DNA of 59,816 bases from an uncultured bacterium (GTDB taxonomy: Bacteria; Planctomycetota; UBA1135; GCA-002686595), in NCBI GenBank assembly GCA_937905825.1, contig CALCXM010000068.1:1-59816 (forward strand), in the 5' to 3' direction. The notes beneath the pieces are model-generated. The model did no database searches. It was given only the letters and a program-made list of their open reading frames with translations, and had not been told where the DNA came from. Below are positions 59,728-59,816 of this stretch, one piece after another; the stretch's first letter is position 1; the number at the start of each line of letters is the position of its first letter. The position numbers and the translations under genes were made by a program.

Positions 59728-59816
59728 CTGGGTCCCTACGGGAAAAAAGAAAGGGCTCTTTCTGGGTCCCTACGGGAAAAAAGAAAGGGCTCTTTCTGGG
59801 TCCCTACGGGAAAAAA
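59728..59816. repeat. 34-bp direct tandem repeat running off the window end
   Basis: Two complete identical 34-bp copies (59728-59761 and 59762-59795) and 21 bases of a third. Each begins CTGGGTCCCTACGGGA and contains two inverted repeats, TCCC-TAC-GGGA and AGAAAG-GGCT-CTTTCT, separated by A-rich sequence. The window stops inside the array. Confidence 0.9.

Overview
The window is high-G+C bacterial chromosome with tightly packed genes and no rRNA operon, prophage, insertion sequence or CRISPR array. The gene set suggests a Gram-negative-type bacterium, most likely of the Planctomycetota or a neighbouring lineage. Evidence for this is very large exported lipoproteins with Ca-loop-like repeats and a beta-propeller, UbiA/UbiX/MenG-type menaquinone genes, a Rho factor with a long disordered basic N-terminus, GatCAB amidotransferase, many starts without a clear Shine-Dalgarno, and several exported proteins with no recognisable family. 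The phylum is an inference, not something read directly.

Layout. 1-10.9 kb: miaA, an exported protein, a hybrid histidine kinase, a decayed FG-GAP fragment, then minus-strand mutL-holA and a menaquinone late-step cluster (menG, a CPBP membrane protease, ubiX, ubiA). 11-17.5 kb: two tandem paralogous lipoproteins of about 1,075 residues. 17.5-18.7 kb: a gene-free stretch holding a 20-bp periodic array of TCGGGACC boxes ahead of ruvB. 18.7-24 kb: ruvB, a SpoIID-like lipoprotein, tgt, a 14-bp minisatellite, a 50-residue Cys-rich protein and an SH3-like exported protein. 24.4-27.8 kb: an aminotransferase-fold protein with a group 4 glycosyltransferase, then convergent larC. 28-33.7 kb: a chemosensory cluster cheA-cheW-cheB-cheR with no receptor and no separate cheY. 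33.9-38.8 kb: a giant repeat protein with carboxypeptidase-regulatory-like domains, comF and a membrane protein. 39-46.8 kb: gatCAB, an acidic exported protein and guaB-guaA. 47-52.8 kb: a dehydrogenase-epimerase fusion, a glycosyltransferase, a NUDIX hydrolase and a GT39-like membrane protein. 52.9-59.8 kb: rho, tRNA-Pro(CGG), a HEAT-VWA exported protein, an acidic single-span membrane protein and a 34-bp tandem repeat that runs off the end of the window.

How they work together. The housekeeping genes cover DNA repair and replication (mutL, holA, ruvB), tRNA modification and charging (miaA, tgt, gatCAB), GMP synthesis (guaBA), quinone synthesis (ubiA, ubiX, menG) and termination (rho). The accessory parts are mostly surface-directed: glycan-building enzymes and exported repeat proteins. 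The points most worth following up are the orphan UUCG terminator upstream of guaB, the box array before ruvB, the aminotransferase-like protein lacking the usual PLP-binding Asp, the dehydrogenase-epimerase fusion operon, and the paired giant lipoproteins. None of these is proven to be a new system from sequence alone.
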